Positions 31,666-42,100 of a DNA stretch of 64,000 nucleotides are shown here, piece after piece. This DNA comes from Gracilaria gracilis (Eukaryota > Rhodophyta > Florideophyceae > Gracilariales > Gracilariaceae). The stretch is taken from positions 62,001 through 126,000 of the forward strand of contig JARGSG010000037.1 of the NCBI GenBank assembly GCA_030374805.1, read 5' to 3'. The translations under genes and the position numbers were made by a program. Each line of letters begins with the position of its first letter. Positions within the stretch are counted from its first letter, which is position 1. The notes below the pieces were generated by a model. The model was not told where the DNA came from, searched no databases, and was given only the letters and a program-made list of their open reading frames with translations.

Positions 31666-34338
31666 TCACTCGCTCTCCTCAGGCGGCGGCGGCGGCGGCG
31701 GCGTTGCGGCGCGGCACAGCAAGCGCGGCGTGACAATGGGCGTGAGGCGCGTAGCGTCCGCCACGCACGCGCAAAGCTCGCGCAGCGAGCGCGGGCACAC
31801 GTGTGCAAACGCCGTCACGCGGCGCCGCAGCAACGCGTCGCACAGCGAGCGTAGCGCGGCGTTCTGCAGCGCCGCCGACACGTGTATCAGCCGCTCGCCG
31901 CACAGCTCGCGCAGCAGCGCGTGCGCCGTGGCGCGCGCGGCGGCGCGCAGCTGCGGCGGCGGCGCGCGGCGCGGCGCGCGCAGCGACAGCTCGCCCAGCG
32001 CCCAGCTGCCGTAGCTGACGCGCGCGCGCTGCCTGGCCGCTGCTTGCGTGTGGTCGAACCACGTCGCTGTCGGCGCGCTTACGCTGCACAGATGCGCCGC
32101 GTCCTCTGCTAGCCACCGCTTGTCGATCGTGCACACGCCGCGCAGCACTAGCTCACGCGGCACCGCCGCCTCCTCCTCCGCCTCCTCCTCCGTGTCGACA
32201 TAGTCGTCATGGTCGTCCACGCCGTCTGCCCCAGCGCCAGCGCCCTGCTTCCTCACCTTCACCTTGCGTTCAATCAACTGCGCAAACGCAACAAATTCAC
32301 CCGCGTCCGCAACAGCGCTCGCCCTCTCCACAAACGCCGCCTTTCCGCCACGTATCATGAACGCCGCACGTAACCGCCGCGGCCCGATGCCCAGCTCCGC
32401 CGCTTCGCACCGCGTCATACGCCGGGCCACCCGGTCGGCAAAGCCCTTGAGAAAGCATCGAATCACGCTACTTTCCGTTCGTTCGTCTGCTGGTGGCAGC
32501 GCCCCCGCACGCCTGCCGAACAGCTCTTCTAGCTGTTCACTCACGCGCACCGCTTCCACCACATGCCGCCCCACCAGCCCAAACTGCTCGCACATTTCCA
32601 TCATGCCGTTCACATCCACTTTCGTGCCCAGTCGTCGCCCGTGGTGCTCCGCAGCGCACACGGCCGCTAGTTCCGTTAAAATCTCCCCTCTCGCGTTGTA
32701 GAACACCTTGTGCTTCGCCTCCTCACCCGCCGCGCCGTCTATCACCTTTCCAATCGTTAGTATTGCAGCCAGCCTGCACGCGTACGGAAAAGCTGCCCCG
32801 TCCTCCCATGCTGCCAAAAGCATCCGCCCAAACCGCGGTGGCAATGGCACACGTGCCAAATCCCTTCCAATCCTCGTCACTCCGAGTACTGAATCGTTAC
32901 CTCCCTCCCTTCCGCCCTCGTTCCCATCCTCGTTCTGCAGTGCACCCAGTTGCTTCAGCAGCTGCTCTGCTGCCAGTAGATCTTCGCTGTTCGGTCGCGT
33001 CGGGAACGGGAACTTTTCCACATGACGAATGCCCATTGCGCGCAGACGCAGTACGATGCTATCTGCCGGCACGCGCACGATTTCCGGTGCCCCATATTCT
33101 TCAAACTGCTGATCGAATACTGCTGATGAGTATAGCCGGTAGCAATGTCCCGGACCCGTTCTCCCTGCGCGACCCGCGCGTTGTTCGGCGCTCGCTTGCG
33201 ACACCCATCGCACCTCGTACGCCGATAGTAGTCCACAGCCACCCTTCCTATACACCTTCTCTTTCACGCGTCCAGAGTCTACCACGTACGAAATCCCGGG
33301 TACTGTTACGGACGTCTCCGCAATGTTCGTCGCCACCACAACCTTGCGTACGCCATCGCCAAACTTCTTGAAGATTCGTCGCTGCAAACTATCGGCCAGC
33401 ATCGCATAGAACGGCACAACTACCATGCCGCTCTTCTGTCCGTCCGAGTCCTTGATCACAACTTTGCGCCTTCCAAACTCTTCTCGAAGCTGTGTGCACA
33501 GTTGTTCTACCTCTTGACGCCCGCTCAAGAACACCAGCACCCCACCTTGCGGTAGTCGTTCATGAATCTTTGACACCTTTCGAAACGCCTCCTCCACGTA
33601 GTCTGCCTGTGTCTTGCGCGCAAAATGAATCGTAACTGCGTATTGACGCGATGGTACTTTGACCATTGGTGGATTTGGGAATAAAGCGCCCTCGCCTGCA
33701 AATACGCCATCCACTTCCAGCGTTGCAGACATCACAACAACTTTTAAGACGCCATAAACGCTCTTTTGTTTACGACGAAGTTCAGTAGTTCGAGATAGAA
33801 ATGCTAGTAGCAAATCCGTGTTGAGTGACCGCTCATGCACCTCATCGATCACAATGGCCGAGTACTTCGTGAGCAACACATCATTTTCCACTTCCCGCAA
33901 CAGAACGCCGTCTGTCACAAACTTAATCTTGGTACTCTGCCTGAATTTTGCCTCATGTCTCACATGGTATCCAACCATCTTTCCAAGTTCTGAATTCATC
34001 TCGAAAGCAACACGTTTTGCGCAGGAGACAGCGGCCACTCTTCTCGGTTGCGTCACCGCTATCATACCCTTATATTCCGGCGATTGAGGGTCACCAAATC
34101 CGTCTTCCACGAGAAACTGAGGCACTTGGGTCGTTTTCCCAGTTCCGGTGGCACCGCTTACGAGTACCATGTCGTTGTGGTGAATGGCATCAATGATTTC
34201 TTGCTCATGCATGCATACCGGTAATTCTAATCTTGCGGCTTGCACTTCAGGTTTGCGGTCAATATGTACAAAGAACTTGCGTGGCTTCTTAGGGGGATTG
34301 GTACCAGCCTGGCTAGCTGCGCTACGCTTCGCAGTCAT
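31666..34338 (-). CDS. DEAH/RHA-type RNA helicase, DHX37/Ecm16-like
   Basis: 890 residues from ATG 34338. DHX37/Ecm16 releases U3 snoRNA during 18S rRNA maturation in the nucleolus. Walker A is GATGTGKT (62-69); Ia is TQPRRVAA; motif II is DEVH (165-168, Val in place of Ala); III is SAT (204-206); V is ATNIAETSVTVPGI; VI is QRAGRAGRTG (386-395). HA2 and OB-fold regions follow, with an acidic insert (DDHDDYVDTEEEAEEE). The N-terminal signature FFVHIDRKPEVQAARLELPV is the DHX37 lead-in. The protein is shorter than human DHX37 (about 1150), mostly through a reduced N-terminus. The last third (about 31680-32260 in DNA) is extremely GC-rich and Ala/Arg-rich, ending in a Pro run. Another RHA-type helicase is possible but less likely. 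Confidence 0.9.
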   Translation of the reverse strand: MTAKRSAASQAGTNPPKKPRKFFVHIDRKPEVQAARLELPVCMHEQEIIDAIHHNDMVLVSGATGTGKTTQVPQFLVEDGFGDPQSPEYKGMIAVTQPRRVAAVSCAKRVAFEMNSELGKMVGYHVRHEAKFRQSTKIKFVTDGVLLREVENDVLLTKYSAIVIDEVHERSLNTDLLLAFLSRTTELRRKQKSVYGVLKVVVMSATLEVDGVFAGEGALFPNPPMVKVPSRQYAVTIHFARKTQADYVEEAFRKVSKIHERLPQGGVLVFLSGRQEVEQLCTQLREEFGRRKVVIKDSDGQKSGMVVVPFYAMLADSLQRRIFKKFGDGVRKVVVATNIAETSVTVPGISYVVDSGRVKEKVYRKGGCGLLSAYEVRWVSQASAEQRAGRAGRTGPGHCYRLYSSAVFDQQFEEYGAPEIVRVPADSIVLRLRAMGIRHVEKFPFPTRPNSEDLLAAEQLLKQLGALQNEDGNEGGREGGNDSVLGVTRIGRDLARVPLPPRFGRMLLAAWEDGAAFPYACRLAAILTIGKVIDGAAGEEAKHKVFYNARGEILTELAAVCAAEHHGRRLGTKVDVNGMMEMCEQFGLVGRHVVEAVRVSEQLEELFGRRAGALPPADERTESSVIRCFLKGFADRVARRMTRCEAAELGIGPRRLRAAFMIRGGKAAFVERASAVADAGEFVAFAQLIERKVKVRKQGAGAGADGVDDHDDYVDTEEEAEEEAAVPRELVLRGVCTIDKRWLAEDAAHLCSVSAPTATWFDHTQAAARQRARVSYGSWALGELSLRAPRRAPPPQLRAAARATAHALLRELCGERLIHVSAALQNAALRSLCDALLRRRVTAFAHVCPRSLRELCACVADATRLTPIVTPRLLCRAATPPPPPPPEESE

Positions 34339-34975
34339 ATCGGGGTCTCTCAAACCTCAGAATTAGTTCCCTTTCGCTGGAAAGCGAGCGAGCAGAAAAG
34401 GGACTCACTTCTTGGAAAAAGCCAGGCTGGGAAACGGAGATGCTCCTGTTTGTCGCCAGGCCTAAGTTGATTAGTCGACAAAAGCGTCCTTCCAAGTTAT
34501 ACCTTGATGTACATTGAAGCAATCACAGGGCGATGAGTGCGCTCGTTGCTCAAAGACTGACTTGTGCAAAAGAAATGCGCAGACAAAAGATGGGGTAACG
34601 ACAAAGAGCATACTCTTGAGACGAGACTCCTGTTTTGGGAGGACTCGTTCTCAAAAGCTTTCATGCCAGTTTTCTGCATGAATCGCCGGCGCTCAAAATT
34701 GGATGATGCAGTAAACTGCGAAAATGGCTGCTGAAATCCATGCGTTGTGCACCGAAAGAAATAAATCCGCCGCGCTCTGTTGGAGTCTTCTCCGTTAGGA
34801 GCCGGACGACTTCTTCGTGGTCTTGTGAAGGAACAATAGGTGTTATCGGATATCCGCGCTCTTGGTGTGGCTTCTTATAGATAGAGGAAGCTTCTTGTTT
34901 TTTGTTACGAAAAGCAGAGACGGTGGCGCATTGTTCGGCGCAAAAGATCGACGTCTGTCGTGCGACCTCTTAAAC
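34339..34975. other. intergenic between divergent genes
   Basis: About 640 bp between the helicase start (minus) and the coiled-coil gene start (plus), so it presumably holds both promoters. No further feature recognised. Confidence 0.55.
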
Positions 34976-35408
34976 ATGGAAGATAGCAAAAAAGTAACAA
35001 CCGAGGTTCATACGGATTCCGCAGAAGTGAACAAAGCAATTGCAAACCTGTCACTTCGAGTGGCCGAGCTTGAAAAAGGAGCACAAATGTCTGGTACGTT
35101 GCATGTCTAAAGTTTCAGTTAAGAGGAAAAAGACACCCATTAACAAAAAAGAGTCTCACTTCTGACACCTTTGACCGCCAATCTGTGTGTAACCTACCCA
35201 AGTTATTGCAAGTGGTGACGGAACAGATCTACGACCAGTACTGCTAGAGACACTCATGGACCTCAAGACTCTACGAACTGCACTAATAACGAGCGCGAGT
35301 GAATTAGATGAACGTCTGCGGGAACTAGCCGCATCCAAAGAAGAGAATTCAAAGCTGAAGTATCAGGTGAAACATCTTAAACGATCGTTAGAAGCTGAAG
35401 AGAGGTGA
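34976..35408 (+). CDS. small coiled-coil protein, two exons, unrecognised
   Basis: Exon 1 is 34976-35093; exon 2 is 35203-35408; joined in phase 1 it gives 107 residues. Exon 1 encodes MEDSKKVTTEV...IANLSLRVAELEKGAQM. Exon 2 starts VIASGDGTDLRPVLLETL and continues as coiled coil (LRTALITSASELDERLREL, KEENSKLKYQVKHLKRSL), ending EAEER-stop. Heptad-like Leu spacing is visible in both exons, and the splice keeps the frame with a GTACGT donor as in the other two introns. The stop overlaps a possible further donor (AGAG-GTGAGT at 35401-35410), so a third exon could replace the last residue. I do not recognise a family; BLOC-type or bublin-like small coiled coils are comparable in size. Confidence 0.6.
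35094..35202 (+). other. intron of the small coiled-coil gene (109 bp)
   Basis: Donor GTACGT, acceptor CTACCCAAG, phase 1. A later AG (TTGCAAG) would lead to an early stop, which supports the acceptor at 35202. Confidence 0.6.
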
Positions 35409-35931
35409 GTTCAAGATGATTTCGGCCACATGCTATGCAAAGATGGTACCAGCAGAGGATCGGAATCCACTGACATGTGTTCGCGCGGAACTACACTTTT
35501 GCGCAGCAAACACGCAGAATAAATGGCTGCGATGCGAACAATAGACCCAGGTTTCGACTTGTGTGCTATCGCTACATAACTTGTTGCGTGAATGGTGGGA
35601 GAGTGGTAAACATATAAACAGGAGGCAAACCAATAGCTGTCTCAGCATATAGATAAACATCGCAACGACGAGATCGCGTTGAAAGCGTCAATTTACTTTT
35701 TGTCAAATGTGTCGAGGAATACGGGAAGCTGTGGAACATTGCGGGAAGCTGTGGAACATTGCAAAGCAATCAACAAGCGTTCAGATCGCGGCGATAGCGG
35801 TGCAAACAAAAGGCAGTTGTCCTCATATGCTCCTTCATTCCTCCCACACACACATCGACATCTGAACGATAGAGGCCAGAGCGCACAACAAAAGCAAAGG
35901 ACAGCAGAACAGCGCCAATTTTGGCACGATC
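35409..35931. other. intergenic, no gene recognised
   Basis: About 520 bp between converging genes. It contains a 20-bp tandem duplication (GGGAAGCTGTGGAACATTGC at 35723-35762). It could hold a last exon of the coiled-coil gene. Confidence 0.55.
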
Positions 35932-36216
35932 TCACAGTTCGACAGTTTCTCTCAAACGACGGATGGTGCTTCGCACGGAGGTAGCAGCCTGCGTATTGAC
36001 GGACCACGCGCCACCTGCGATGATCTTGTTGCAAGTCTTAGCACCGCACTTCCAGATGCCAACGGCGGTTCGCTTGACGGAGTTCTTGCCGCAGAACGGG
36101 CACGTGTAGCGGGCGTGTTGGGCGATTTCCATCTTCTTCACCTGCTTACGGAGCGAAGATCCATATCGCGTGCCGTACTTTCCGACGACGCCGACCTTTC
36201 TTGTGCGCTTTCCCAT
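35932..36216 (-). CDS. RPL37A: ribosomal protein eL43 (L37a)
   Basis: 94 residues, the standard length. Part of the cytosolic 60S subunit. The start [20 protein letters not shown] is the family hallmark. The zinc ribbon is CPFC...WKCGAKTC, with the second pair spaced C-x4-C rather than the common C-x2-[20 protein letters not shown] is otherwise typical, and the C-terminus [12 protein letters not shown] matches the family. It is a single exon here, although many eukaryotes split this gene soon after the ATG. It lies head to head with MRTO4, 521 bp apart. Confidence 0.97.
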   Translation of the reverse strand: MGKRTRKVGVVGKYGTRYGSSLRKQVKKMEIAQHARYTCPFCGKNSVKRTAVGIWKCGAKTCNKIIAGGAWSVNTQAATSVRSTIRRLRETVEL

Positions 36217-36737
36217 GGTAAATCAGCGGTGTCGACGACGGAGGCACGCGGGGCGATGCGGAATGGGTGAAGACGGTCGCAAAGGGAATGCGGCGATGAG
36301 ACCATCCACCGGCGGCCACTTTGACATCGAGGGCTCGAACGACGTCGGCGGTGGACGTCCCGAAAAGTTTTCGAAAATCAACGACGAGCGGGCGCATGAT
36401 GATTGGATGTGCCATCGGTTTAGTTTCAACGGTGGCACACGTGTGCAAGTGCGAAACAAACGCCCCCCACGGCGGAAGCAAGCGCTTTGCTCTACGCACA
36501 AGCGGGTCTTCACCGTCCGCTACGAGCTGGCTCTCCTTGACCGTAGCTCTAATAGCATTTTGCGGTTTGCTCAAGCTACAACAGACGCTCGTTGAACTGC
36601 GTTTTGTAACAGCCATCGCTTTCTTTTGCTAGCTTATACTGCCCCCAATAGCGAACAGTCGTCCTACGTACGCCGCTTCGAGTACCTGCCAGTTTAACTG
36701 TTTTCTAGCGCACTGAGTTGGGCTGCTACCTCAAACC
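36217..36737. promoter_or_regulatory. shared upstream region of eL43 and MRTO4
   Basis: 521 bp between two divergent ribosome-related genes, so it must contain both promoters. ORFs within it on both strands look like chance frames. I see no TATA box; the assignment rests on position. Confidence 0.5.
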
Positions 36738-37418
36738 ATGGGACGGTCGAAGAGAGAGAGAATTGTGGCATTGACTAAGACGCGCAAGCATGTCATCGGC
36801 AAGAAGAAGAAGCAGGACTTGTTGGAAGCTATCCGTAACGATATCGATCAGTTCGAACACATCTACGTTTTCTCGACTGACAACATGCGCAACGCGAAGC
36901 TCAAGCAGTTGCGCAGTTCGTGGAACGACTCCACCTTCTTCTTTGGACGGAAAAAAATCGCGCAAATAGCGTTGGGGCGATCGCCGGAGGAGGAGTACGC
37001 CGATGGTCTGCGACAGGTATCAAAACAGTTGGTAGGCAACGTTGGACTTCTGTTTACAAACCGTGACCATGCGCAAGTGCTCAAATTCTTCGGCTCGTAC
37101 AGCGAAGATGAATTCGCGAGGAGCGGCTTCGTGGCGACGGAACAGGTGCAGCTGAAGGAGGGTGCGCTGGAAGGTTTTGCGCCAAACCAGGAGCAAAATC
37201 TCAGGCAGGTTGAATTACCAGTTGGCCTGAAAAAGGGCGTCATCACGCTTCTACAGGATTTCACCGTGTGCAACAAAGGCGACGTACTCACCCCAGAACG
37301 GGCCAAGGTGCTGGAATTCCTGGGCATCCGTATGGCGAAATTCCGCCTGCGGTTGTTGTGCCACTACCGGAAATCAGACGGATCGTTCGAGCAGCTAGAG
37401 CAGATGAGGGCGCAGTAA
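36738..37418 (+). CDS. MRTO4: mRNA turnover protein 4 homologue (60S assembly factor)
   Basis: 226 residues. Mrt4 is a nucleolar paralogue of the P0 stalk protein; it holds the stalk site on pre-60S particles until P0 replaces it. The start MGRSKRERIVALTKT, then KHVIGKKKKQDLLEAIRNDID, YVFSTDNMRNAKLKQLR, FFFGRKKIAQIALGR and LVGNVGLLFTN, follow the family from end to end, including the insertion domain (about 125-185) and the L10-like return (LTPERAKVLEFLGIRMAKFRL). Complete and of normal length. The first methionine begins the conserved N-terminus. Confidence 0.96.
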   Translation: MGRSKRERIVALTKTRKHVIGKKKKQDLLEAIRNDIDQFEHIYVFSTDNMRNAKLKQLRSSWNDSTFFFGRKKIAQIALGRSPEEEYADGLRQVSKQLVGNVGLLFTNRDHAQVLKFFGSYSEDEFARSGFVATEQVQLKEGALEGFAPNQEQNLRQVELPVGLKKGVITLLQDFTVCNKGDVLTPERAKVLEFLGIRMAKFRLRLLCHYRKSDGSFEQLEQMRAQ

Positions 37419-37895
37419 CGGCGATGTCGCGGCTGCGTCTAGCGCGACCTGGGGTAGGTGCCGCTCAATTCAAAAGGTTGCCGCAACCTTGCGACGTGTG
37501 TTTCGGGCTGTTGCCTGCGCACTTTTTGCGCCCAAATCGAGCTAAACAATGCTTCTATCCGCACGCATTACACTGCGCACGTAACCCTTGCGTATCCCCT
37601 TCACCCGACCCATCCCACGCGCGCCCCCACCGTGTCTCCGTTTCTCCCTCCCTCCTTCCCTTCGCCTTCCGTCCGTTGCGTCACCCACCACCGTCACCCA
37701 ACGTCAGCTAAGCCTGTTCCTTGTTCCATCGCCCCACCGCCCCTCCCCGCCTTCCGACTTAGGGCTCGCCTGGCGCCTTCTCGCACCAGCGTCTCTGCCA
37801 CTCCAAATCCGCTCAAGTCGGTTGCAGATGCTTCTGCGCGTGTTCCGACGTCATAAGCTGCTTTCCCTCCCGTGCTCCTCTGCGCAACTGCCGAC
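37419..37895. other. intergenic, no gene recognised
   Basis: About 475 bp between two plus-strand genes. C/T-rich stretches (37580-37860) may be 5' UTR or promoter sequence of the following gene. Confidence 0.55.
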
Positions 37896-38528
37896 ATGGA
37901 CCTCGCAATGATGCTCAGCGCTGACAAGCGCGACGATACAAATCCCCCGCCTTATGTCGGCCCTGCCACCGCAACCGAGCCCGTACCGCTTCCACACAAG
38001 CGAGCAAGACTAGATACCAACGCAACGACCCTTCCTTCGCAAAAGCTGCAGCCCCCTCGCGACTCCGCCATGCCTTCCGCTTCCTCTCCTGCCCCACCAG
38101 CCGCCTCTCCTTACTCTGAGCTACAGAAAGCCGTACACAATGCGCTTGAGAGTCGTACACCGGCGTTGACTACCGCAGACAAGGTCGCCTTAGCGCTGGA
38201 GGTGCTTCGCGCACGGCAATTAGAACTCGACCTGGCACAGGCTAGAAGCAACATCGAGGCCCTTGTGAGCAATTCAGGTGCCGCTCCGCGCACATTGCGA
38301 GCGGTCATCCCGTCCACCGCTGTCAAGGGCCTGCCCGTGGGCACACCGGTCGAGATTGAAAGAGCAAGATTTTTGTTGACGCCAACTACTAATGATCCAC
38401 AGGCGCTGTACCTTACTCTTGAGTTGCAAGGTTTTGGTGGCTCACAAAACGACGAAGCTCAACACGGAGTCGCACGGACCGCAAGAGATGACGCGCAATC
38501 CCAATTACTCGAAAAGCCTGTTGAATAG
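37896..38528 (+). CDS. hypothetical protein, Pro/Ala-rich N-terminus
   Basis: 210 residues from ATG 37896, which begins MDLAMMLSADKRDD. Residues 1-75 are Pro/Ser/Ala-rich with a basic patch (HKRARL) resembling a short nuclear signal. Residues ~78-125 form a predicted helix (SELQKAVHNALESR, KVALALEVLRARQLELDLAQ). The remainder (TLRAVIPSTAVKGLPVGTPVEIERARFLL, ALYLTLELQGFGG) is a likely beta-rich module. I recognise no family. Frame length, lack of a competing frame and the codon pattern make it a probable gene. Helix plus basic patch could suit a nuclear regulator, which is only a guess. Confidence 0.6.
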   Translation: MDLAMMLSADKRDDTNPPPYVGPATATEPVPLPHKRARLDTNATTLPSQKLQPPRDSAMPSASSPAPPAASPYSELQKAVHNALESRTPALTTADKVALALEVLRARQLELDLAQARSNIEALVSNSGAAPRTLRAVIPSTAVKGLPVGTPVEIERARFLLTPTTNDPQALYLTLELQGFGGSQNDEAQHGVARTARDDAQSQLLEKPVE

Positions 38529-39184
38529 GGCCCATGTCGTAGAGACACCAACGTATTTAAACTTTTCATCGAGTATACTCCACCCTTCTTGCAAATGCTG
38601 CGCTAGTCGAGTTCTGTTCGGACTAAATGTCGCAAAGGTGACGCATCATTGGAAACATCCATTGGCTTCAGAAACTTGCAAACACTGTTAAAGTACTTTC
38701 AATTATGTTTGACCAACAATGACCAAAGCTCCCGATCTGCTTCTGTCTGTCAGTTTGTCTGTCCTATCCTGAATCTGATCATCATATGCGAGCACTTTAG
38801 TCCTATATCAATTGATCCAAGTTATTCTCATGTCCAACCTTCACAAAACGTTACTCGCACGCAAAACTCACCTCCGCGAAGCCAGCGACATCAGGTAACG
38901 TCATATACCAGACAAGGTCGACTGTAACCACACGGACGTGATCTTTCATGCTTCCTGAATCAACCCACTATGAAACTTTGTTTCTCAGACCGTTTTCGGC
39001 ATAAACCTCTGGTTGGATACACGTACGTCAAGCGCTAAGTTGATACACACTAAATTTTGAGTTCTGTGTTCGACCAACTACTCGTCACATGAGCACATCT
39101 GCTTCCGAAGAAAAGCTTCTCTCTCGAGACACATCTACATCGATAAATGCACGTGAGTCTCGTCAACATGTCGCGCTCTCTGAT
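38529..39184. other. intergenic, no gene recognised
   Basis: About 650 bp of AT-richer sequence between the stops of two converging genes. Small ORFs only. Confidence 0.6.
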
Positions 39185-42100
39185 CTAAACCGCCAGTTCA
39201 TGTTGTACGACATGTTCCCGAATCCATTTGGGGAAGTTTTCCCCACATTTTGTGTCAAAGCGGATCCTTTCTTCATAAGGCAGAGTTTTGGAATCAAAGG
39301 CTTCAATTAGTTTGGAGCGGCATGTATCGTGTTCTTCTGTCTTGTGATATACCGATACGCTCGGGAGATAACCAACCTTAAGATTGGCAGTCTTTGCGTC
39401 TACAAAAAAGGCAATACGTTCGTGGACCTTCAGATCAATTCTCCAACCATGCTTGCGAACGACATCCACGCTCGCTATGAATGCATTATGCAACACATCC
39501 ACTTCAAATGGATGAGTGATGTCCTCAGTTTTGGCAGGGCCCAAGTTTTCGTCCCACATACAGAGTGTCAGTTCCCGATTCTTGAAGCTTGTGATGTTTC
39601 CCACTTGCTCAAAAATAAACACGTCATCATCAGCAACTCTTGTCAAACGCATTCCTACAAGGTCTAGACCATCTTTGTGTATACCATGAAGAAGCGCCAT
39701 CAGATTCGTCTTGTAGCCGAAGACGTAATCATCATCCAAGAGAAGTAAATACCGCGAAACCGTTGCATTCACCATATGATTCCGCCCATACGATATCCCA
39801 CTGTCCGCCGGTAGGACGTGTTCCTCTGTGAATGGATCTTCTTTCAAAAACTCCTCGTCCCCTAGTGATATCGGTCCATCATTGGCCAGGATAACCCGTA
39901 CCCTCGGATAATGTACACGGATCGAGCGAACAAGGTTTTCCACTTGACCCACTATCGTCTTATCGCACACATATGTCTTGATCCCAATCGTCATGAATCC
40001 CTCTATTGACCGTTCCACCCGCTCACGATTGTAAAGCCCATGGAATCGTTCAACCGCTACTCCGTCTAAAACGTGATCCGACACATCATCTACCCGCTTC
40101 TGTATGACCCCCGCATCTTCCCAGTGCTCCCGTGACATTAGGTTCTGCTTCCCCTTCCTTCGCATTACCCCTTCCAGATTCCGGATCATACACTCCCCAA
40201 ACCTCTCTGTTGTGAACTTGCTTCGTACAAGACGAGTCCCGGCACTTATCACATCCACATACCTCTTGGGATGCTCAATAACATCCACCAGGCTCTTCAT
40301 AGTGTGATTCAGCATCTTCGAATAACTTCGATAGTTGGTCAGCAGAACACCAGTCTCCTTCGTGATCAGTTCCCCCTGCCCTCCCACGTCCGTCGACATT
40401 GCAAGCATCCCAGACCCCATCGCTTCATACAAAACCAGTGCAATCCCCTCATTCACTGACGGCAACAGGAAAATATCCGACATCGCATAGTATTTCCTCA
40501 TTTCCCCAAGCCCATACGCGGGAGCTTTCACAATCACCACTGGACTCCCGTCCGCCCCCCTCTCTGGAAGAGATTCCAACCTCCCCAACTCTGGCCCACT
40601 CCCCACAAACAAAAACGTTAACCTCGACCCAAGATCCACATCATTCGCAGCCATTTTCGCAATGTCCGCCACAATATCGATACCTTTCTCAACGATGAAT
40701 CGCCCCGCATACAAAACAACCGTCGACCTTTCCGATATCCCATGCTTCGCTCGCATCTCCGACCGAACCTTCGCCCGTTCCTCACCGCTGTAAAGCAGTT
40801 CCGGGTCCGTACCGATATAACATGTGCGTACTTTTTGGCGATTACTCCTCAGCACCTCCGGTGCAATCCACTTCCGCATCGCATTCTCCACATCATGAGA
40901 AGCCGTCAGATGTATGTCAAAGTTCCGCGTCTGATTCGCCCCAAATCGAGGCATTCCACCCCCCTCCCAGCTCATGTGAATCATGTGGTTGTAGTCCGCC
41001 ACCACCGCATCCGGAACCACTGCATTGATCAACGACGCATGAGAGTACGCCCACCGTGAATTCGCCATCAACACAAAATCAGGTCGACGAGAAGCCAGTA
41101 GATGGCGAAGCAACCGCGACGAGTGTTGATGTGGAGCTAATTGTAGTAGGTCGAACGTGTCCGGTGTTAGTTGCAGTGCACGATCCAACCATTGGTGTTG
41201 CAGCGACATCTCCCCAAACGAGTCTTCCGCCCAGAACGGCATTGTCAGAACAAATGTGATGTGCCAGTCCAGCGAAAGCGCTTTCTGAGCAACATCCAGG
41301 ATACATTTCTCGTTTTCTCCCATTTGCATCCACGGCAGCAGGAACATTACGTGACGTTGCTTGCGATTGTCAATAGGCCAGAACGGTATAGGCGACAAGT
41401 CAGGCGTCTCAAACGAATTAGACATGTCAAACACATCATACCGGTACATTTCCGACTCCTCGTGTCGTGCAGACCACTTGTAGAACGCCAGTTCCGAGTG
41501 TAGATGCGCCGGTAGTAAAATGGACGACTTGGGGAATAGATCCAGTGATAGAACCGCATGTTTGTGGGTGCGCGTGAAAAGAGCTTCGCGCAGTAAAGAC
41601 GAATGTGAGAGAACAGATACCAAGGGCGCCCATTGCGAAAATGAAGAGTGTACGTGGTATGAATGTATGACCGCACGTTGATACGACGGTATGCTGTAGA
41701 ACAGCGGTGAGGGAGTAATAGCTTGTGTTTCCGAAGTAGAGTTGCGCGGAAATTCACGGCGCACGATTAGCGGATCTCCCAGTTGGTATGATTTGAGTAG
41801 TGAGTGGTGATTGTATGATAGCATTCGAATTGCAGAGGCTCCGGAGCGATGTAACAATGAGAGATATGCCTTCTCCATGGCAGTTGGTTCAAAAATGACA
41901 CCTTCATCAAGAAGTACGCCGAAGGTGTCCTGGGGCTCTTGATGTCGAGCGAGATACTCCAATACGCATTTGACATAGCTCCGAAGGGGACATGCGTGAG
42001 TAGTGAACTCTGGTCGTAGAGTAACACTGGTGGGTGGTGTTGTGTCATCAGAAAGTGCGCTCCGGACAGCATGAAGAAATCGTTGGTTAGAGGGCCCTGA

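Noticed and set aside
40104-41503. Plus-strand frames of 60-110 codons inside the glycosyltransferase genes
   Set aside because: Mirrored exactly in both paralogues because the core is duplicated; antisense shadows of a clear coding frame.
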